Source: Rhodobiaceae bacterium (GTDB lineage Bacteria > Pseudomonadota > Alphaproteobacteria > Rhizobiales > TMED25). Taken from it: a stretch of 26,841 bases of DNA. The stretch is taken from positions 187,929-214,769 of the forward strand of contig PAHC01000011.1 of NCBI GenBank assembly GCA_002704755.1. The letters are read 5' to 3'. The notes beneath the pieces were generated by a model, which worked only from the letters and a program-made list of their open reading frames with translations, was not told where the DNA came from and did no database searches. Made by a program: the position numbers and the translations under genes. This document shows, piece after piece, positions 23,088 to 26,841 of the stretch. Position 1 is the first letter of the stretch; every line of letters starts with the position of its first letter.

Positions 23088-24392
23088 CTAATTTCGATTT
23101 TTTCTATCCAACCTTCTTCTTAATGAATTCGCGTGTGAAAGGAGCCCCTCATGCTCTGCAATGATGATTGCACTTGGTGCTAATTCATTTAGTGTTGCCT
23201 CTGAACATTCTATTATTGATGTTTTTTTCATAAAATTCTGAACTGAAAGACCGGATGAGAAACGTGCTGATTGTAGCGTTGGCAAAACATGATTTGTTCC
23301 AACAACGTAATCGCCTAATGCTTCTGGTGTATATTTCCCAATAAATATTGCTCCGGCATTCTTTATGTTAGGAATTAGATCTGATGCATAATCAGAACAT
23401 AATTCTAGATGCTCTGGTGCTATATAATTAATTAATTCTGAAATATCAGTATTGCTTCTGCAAACAATTATACTTCCATATTGATTCCAACTTTTTTTAA
23501 GTGTTGAGTTATCATCAAAATAACTTAGCCTATTTTTTATTTCATCAATAATTTTTGAAGCAAATTTAATGTCTTTCGTTATCAATATTGATTGTGCATT
23601 ATCGTCATGTTCGGCCTGAGCAAAAAGATCTTCTATTACCCAATCAAGCTCCATATCCTCTTCAGCAACTACAACAACCTCTGACGGACCTGCGACCATG
23701 TCAATCCCAACATCACCGAATACCTGTTTCTTAGCTCCAGCAACATAACTATTACCTGGACCAACAATCATATCAACTTTCTGAATCAAAGAGGTCCCAT
23801 ATGCAAGAGCAGCTATTGCTTGGGCTCCTCCAATACGATAAATTTCTTTTATTCCACATATATGTGCTGCAGCTAATATAGGTTCATTGATAGTTCCATT
23901 AATTGATGGCGTAACCATAACAATTCTGTCAACACCAGCGACTATTGCTGGAATAGCGTTCATCAATACTGAGCTTGGATATATTGCTTTCCCACCCGGA
24001 ACATATAAACCGACTGACTGAATTGGCGTCCATTTCAAATCAATCTTTGTATCTGCATTATCCTTATATTTAATATCCGCAGGTTTGAGTTTTTTGTGAT
24101 AATTGAAAATCCTTTTATAAGCAAAATCGAGTGCATTTCTAAGATCAGAACTTATATTTTTGTAACTATCCTCTATCATTTTTTTTGGGATTAGCAGATC
24201 ATTTTGGTTTAGCTCGTTTTTATCAAATTTGTTTGTAAATTCAACGAGTGCAGCGTCACCATTTTCTTTTACTAAATTAATTATATAATTAACGTCTTTT
24301 ACGACATCATTAAAATTCGATTGCCTTTTTTTATTTAACTCAAAAAATTGCTCCATTGAGTCTTTGTCGTCATAATGATAAATTTTATTCAT
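23088..24392 (-). CDS. hisD: Histidinol dehydrogenase
   Basis: Final enzyme of histidine synthesis; it oxidises L-histidinol to L-histidine with two NAD+. At 434 aa the zinc ligands are Q259, H262, D361 and H420, with the catalytic pair E327 and H328 (A-P-E-H-L-E), essentially at the E. coli positions. The NAD-binding segment G-P-G-N-S-Y-V (211-217) and the V-A-G-P-S-E signature (233-238) are intact. It lies 12 nt after murA and 2 nt before maf. No other his gene is nearby, which is normal for this alphaproteobacterial arrangement. Confidence 0.97.
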   Translation of the reverse strand: MNKIYHYDDKDSMEQFFELNKKRQSNFNDVVKDVNYIINLVKENGDAALVEFTNKFDKNELNQNDLLIPKKMIEDSYKNISSDLRNALDFAYKRIFNYHKKLKPADIKYKDNADTKIDLKWTPIQSVGLYVPGGKAIYPSSVLMNAIPAIVAGVDRIVMVTPSINGTINEPILAAAHICGIKEIYRIGGAQAIAALAYGTSLIQKVDMIVGPGNSYVAGAKKQVFGDVGIDMVAGPSEVVVVAEEDMELDWVIEDLFAQAEHDDNAQSILITKDIKFASKIIDEIKNRLSYFDDNSTLKKSWNQYGSIIVCRSNTDISELINYIAPEHLELCSDYASDLIPNIKNAGAIFIGKYTPEALGDYVVGTNHVLPTLQSARFSSGLSVQNFMKKTSIIECSEATLNELAPSAIIIAEHEGLLSHANSLRRRLDRKNRN

Positions 24393-24404
24393 TTTATTTC
24401 TTAT

Positions 24405-25700
24405 CTATACTATTCTCTCAATAATTGCACCGCAATTGGATAATTTTTTTTCAAGTGAGTCAAAACCCCTATCAAGATGATAAACTCTATCTATGACAGT
24501 CTCTCCTATTGCTGTTAATCCAGCAATAACCAGCGAAACAGATGCTCTTAAATCAGTTGCCATAACTTGTGCACCAATAAGGGTCGAATTACCGCTAATT
24601 ATCGCCTTATCACCATCTAATATAATATTTGCTCCCATTCTAACTAATTCTTGCACATGCATAAATCTATTTTCAAAAATTTTTTCATTTATTATTGATA
24701 CCCCCTTAGCTTGTGTTAGTAGTGCCATAAATTGTGCCTGTAAATCGGTAGGAAATCCTGGGTATGGTTGTGTTGTAATTTCAATCGGAGATAATTCCTT
24801 ATTTTTATTTTCAACTAAAATACCATCACCTGTTTTTCTTACATTACATCCAATTTCTTGAAGTAATCTCAGTGGTAATTCAAGTGTTTCATCATCACAA
24901 TTATTGAGTGTAACTCTACCTCCTGTTGCGCAACAAGCTATTGCATAAGTTCCGGCTTCAATTCTATCTGCCATTATTTTATGATTTGCACCACCTAATC
25001 TTTCTTGGCCTTGAATAAATATGGTGTTGTTACCTGATACCTCAATATTTGCCCCCATTTTGTTAAGGAAAATAATTAAATCTTTTGTTTCTGGTTCCAT
25101 AGAGGCATTTGATATTGTTGTCTCACCTCGAGCCAAGCATGCTGCCATCATTAAATTTTGAGTTGCTCCAACTGACTGTTTTTTTAAATTAATATTTGCA
25201 CCTGTAAGCCCATTTCTTGCACGAGCGATTACATAGCCCTTTTCTATTTCTATTTCTGCTCCTAATTTTTTAAGCCCATCCAGGTGGATATCAACCGGTC
25301 TTGTTCCAATTGCACAACCACCAGGCATTGAAACCTTTGCAAATTTCTCTCTTGCCAGTAATGGACCTAAGACAAGAAAACTTGCCCTCATCTTTGATAC
25401 ATTTTCATAATCAGCATTCAAGCTCAAGAATTCTTGTAATTTTATACGTGTTCTTGATCCATCAGTATTATTTTGGTTAATCGAGGCTTGAGAATTTTTA
25501 CCTCGTTCAATAACTGCTCCTAAATTACACAGTATTAATTCTAATCTACTAATATCACTTAAGTTTGGCAGATTATCCAGGATCAGCTCTTGGTCTGTCA
25601 ATATACTCGCTATCATAATTGGTAGTGATGCATTTTTTGAACCAGAGATTTGGATGGATCCTTCCAATGGTGTCCCTCCAATAATTCGAATTTTAACCAT
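24405..25700 (-). CDS. murA: UDP-N-acetylglucosamine 1-carboxyvinyltransferase MurA
   Basis: First committed step of peptidoglycan synthesis; it adds enolpyruvate from PEP to UDP-GlcNAc in the cytosol. The 431-aa protein (from ATG 25700) has K22-N23 (GSKNASL), the catalytic Cys129 (M-P-G-G-C-A-I-G-T-R-P), and the D-L-R-A-S-V-S-L-V-I-A-G segment near the C-terminus. With Cys present, the enzyme should be of the fosfomycin-sensitive type. A GTG at 25712 would add four residues; ATG 25700 is preferred because it overlaps the upstream 43-aa gene by just 8 nt (ATGGTTAA). Confidence 0.97.
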   Translation of the reverse strand: MVKIRIIGGTPLEGSIQISGSKNASLPIMIASILTDQELILDNLPNLSDISRLELILCNLGAVIERGKNSQASINQNNTDGSRTRIKLQEFLSLNADYENVSKMRASFLVLGPLLAREKFAKVSMPGGCAIGTRPVDIHLDGLKKLGAEIEIEKGYVIARARNGLTGANINLKKQSVGATQNLMMAACLARGETTISNASMEPETKDLIIFLNKMGANIEVSGNNTIFIQGQERLGGANHKIMADRIEAGTYAIACCATGGRVTLNNCDDETLELPLRLLQEIGCNVRKTGDGILVENKNKELSPIEITTQPYPGFPTDLQAQFMALLTQAKGVSIINEKIFENRFMHVQELVRMGANIILDGDKAIISGNSTLIGAQVMATDLRASVSLVIAGLTAIGETVIDRVYHLDRGFDSLEKKLSNCGAIIERIV

Positions 25701-25824
25701 CTTTTTTATCACTCGACTTCTGATTTTTTTCTTTCAGCATATTTGCTTGAGCTTTTCTTTTCTTAAGATTTTCTTTTAATGCCCTCGCTAATTTTTGATT
25801 GTCTTTTTTTTTCAATTTTGCCAT
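25693..25824 (-). CDS. Small basic protein upstream of murA (43 aa)
   Basis: ATG at 25824 opens a 43-aa frame rich in Lys, Arg, Gln and Asn with a helix-forming core, L-A-R-A-L-K-E-N-L-K-K-R-K-A-Q-A. Its stop overlaps murA's ATG by 8 nt. Short proteins with an L-R/K-x-N-L-x-x-R-K-A-Q-A core are common in alphaproteobacteria, as I recall, often beside murA; I cannot confirm this by search. The charge pattern and coupling suggest a nucleic-acid or ribosome contact, but no function is known to me. Confidence 0.6.
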   Translation of the reverse strand: MAKLKKKDNQKLARALKENLKKRKAQANMLKEKNQKSSDKKDG

Positions 25825-25876
25825 ATTGTCGAATAACTAGTGTTTTTGACAAACTATTTTGCCAATATAATATTTA

Positions 25877-25951
25877 GCCGCAGTAGCTCAGTGGTAGAGC
25901 GCACCCTTGGTAAGGGTGAGGTCGAGTGTTCAATCCACTCCTGCGGCACCA
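25877..25951 (+). tRNA. tRNA-Thr (GGT)
   Basis: A 75-nt cloverleaf: acceptor GCCGCAG pairs with CTGCGGC, followed by A and an encoded CCA; D-arm AGCTCAGTGGTAGAGC; anticodon arm CACCCTTGGTAAGGGTG with GGT; T-arm GAGTGTTCAATCCACTC. It lies in the gap between the divergent small basic protein and the flavodoxin-like gene. Confidence 0.98.
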
Positions 25952-26016
25952 TTTATTCAATATATATAGAAAAAGAATATATTGAAAATCCTTTATTAGT
26001 TATTTACTCTATATAA

Positions 26017-26481
26017 ATGAAAAAAAAACTTCTAATTGTGACAAATCTCCCATCAAAAAATACTAAAATTTTATTAGACGAGGTTGAGACAGGCGCAAAA
26101 TCAATAAATGCAAAAGATCTTGAAATTATTGCACATAATGCCATAAATGTCGATTACGAGATAATATCTAGATCTTCGGCAATAATAATTGGTACAACAG
26201 AAAACCTTGGGTACATGAGTGGAATCATCAAGGATTTTTTTGATAGAAACTACTATAAGTGCCTTGATAAAACGAATGGACTTCCCTATGCAATTTATAT
26301 TCGAGCAGGTCATGATGGGACTGGTACCGAAATTAACCTAAAAAAAATTATTACAGGATTGAAGTGGAAAGAAATTCAAAAACCACTTATATTAAAAGGT
26401 GTTTGGAGTAATGACTTTAAGAAAGAATGTTTTAATCTCGGGGCAACCATTGCTGCAGGACTGGATGCTAATATTTACTAA
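26017..26481 (+). CDS. Flavodoxin-fold / NAD(P)H-dependent oxidoreductase family protein
   Basis: A 154-aa protein of the flavodoxin fold. Strand 1 is K-L-L-I-V-T-N and is followed by the phosphate loop L-P-S-K-N-T-K (about 12-18). A D-Y-E-I-I-S-R-S-S-A-I-I-I-G-T segment then leads to T-E-N-L-G-Y-M-S-G-I-I-K-D-F-F-D (about 66-81), typical of FMN reductases that hold the isoalloxazine ring. It probably carries FMN and serves as an electron carrier or quinone/flavin reductase; substrate unknown. It stands alone after tRNA-Thr, and the aminopeptidase starts 20 nt after its stop. Confidence 0.82.
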   Translation: MKKKLLIVTNLPSKNTKILLDEVETGAKSINAKDLEIIAHNAINVDYEIISRSSAIIIGTTENLGYMSGIIKDFFDRNYYKCLDKTNGLPYAIYIRAGHDGTGTEINLKKIITGLKWKEIQKPLILKGVWSNDFKKECFNLGATIAAGLDANIY

Positions 26482-26501
26482 ATCTATTTTATAGGCTGGA
26501 T

Positions 26502-26841
26502 ATGTTTACAAAAGTTAAAAAAAATTCCATAGAGATTAATATCTTAAATAGCCATGATTTATCTAATTTCGTGAATAATCACAAAGAACACAAGAATTGG
26601 ATTCACGAAAACGATTTTAAGGCATCTCCAGGGCAATTTCTGATTATCCCATCAAGTGATGGACATATTGAAAAGATACTTGTAGGAAGAAGTGATTCAA
26701 ATGATGTTTATCGTGATTTTTTTTGTTATAAATTATCTAAGTGTTTACCCAATAAAAGCTACCATTTCTCTAACCTTGAAGAAGGTTCAACTCTTCCTTA
26801 TCTTAGCTGGGCGCTTGGTTGCTATAGCTACAATTCATCAC
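26502..26841 (+). CDS. Leucyl aminopeptidase family (M17), N-terminal part, cut by window edge
   Basis: The last 340 bases hold an open frame from ATG 26502 without a stop, 113 residues in view. It shows the pattern of the M17 N-terminal domain in PepB-like alphaproteobacterial members: W-I-x-E-N-D-F-K-A-S-P-G-Q, a glycine-marked I-L-V-G strand, L-P-x-x-S-Y-H-F and then L-S-W-A-L-G-C-Y-S-Y. The zinc-binding catalytic domain lies outside the window, so catalytic residues cannot be checked. M17 enzymes remove N-terminal residues from peptides in the cytosol. Confidence 0.75.
   Translation, partial: MFTKVKKNSIEINILNSHDLSNFVNNHKEHKNWIHENDFKASPGQFLIIPSSDGHIEKILVGRSDSNDVYRDFFCYKLSKCLPNKSYHFSNLEEGSTLPYLSWALGCYSYNSS

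Noticed and set aside
24493..24861. 122-codon open frame antisense to murA
   Set aside because: Shadow of a well-conserved gene on the other strand; no family resemblance and no ribosome site.

Overview
The window is about 26.8 kb of AT-rich bacterial chromosome. It is most likely from a free-living alphaproteobacterium with a small to moderate, low-GC genome, and a marine lineage is a fair guess. Three things point there: the block rnd-like / lptC / lptA / lptB / rpoN; the block murA / hisD / maf / yacG / tRNA-Phe, which matches the alphaproteobacterial order even though some usual members are missing; and a DctPQM TRAP transporter beside sugar-acid type enzymes. I could not run a phylogeny, so the assignment is inference.

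Layout. (1) 87-5684: housekeeping and assorted genes. On the minus strand are a YeeZ-like SDR, queG and a GST. On the plus strand are a pirin and uppP, followed by a convergent NDUFA9-like SDR on the minus strand. (2) 5685-9550, plus strand: an RNase D-like exonuclease, then the LPS-export genes lptC, lptA and lptB, then rpoN. rpoN is split by a one-base frameshift at a run of ten A. (3) 9584-21717: a 12-kb catabolic and transport island. It holds an ACMSD-fold decarboxylase/hydrolase and a cysteine-less CMD protein; a four-gene minus-strand operon (Gfo/Idh, TerC, TauD-type dioxygenase, Gfo/Idh); and a plus-strand run of MmgE/PrpD, enolase-superfamily MR/MLE, a third Gfo/Idh and a TRAP transporter. 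(4) 21737-26841: tRNA-Phe, yacG, an unknown membrane-anchored protein, maf, hisD, murA and a 43-aa basic protein on the minus strand; then tRNA-Thr, a flavodoxin-like protein and the start of an M17 aminopeptidase on the plus strand.

How the genes work together. Region 2 exports lipopolysaccharide. In region 3 the TRAP transporter would import a small organic acid or sugar-like compound. The enolase-superfamily enzyme, the MmgE/PrpD protein, three NAD(P)-dependent dehydrogenases, the Fe(II)/2-oxoglutarate oxygenase and the ACMSD-like enzyme would convert it. No member identifies the substrate, and I do not recognise the combination as a named pathway. The island lies directly at the 3' end of tRNA-Phe, a common integration hotspot, but no integrase or direct repeat is visible.

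The strongest items for a second look are the rpoN poly-A frameshift, the undescribed catabolic cluster with its two altered active sites (a Tyr for His in one Gfo/Idh, an Ala for Arg in the TRAP receptor), a 12-bp-period operator-like repeat before the TRAP genes, and an SDR gene with no ATG/GTG/TTG start at its conserved N-terminus. No stretch over 300 bases lacks a gene. I saw no CRISPR, insertion sequence, prophage or rRNA.
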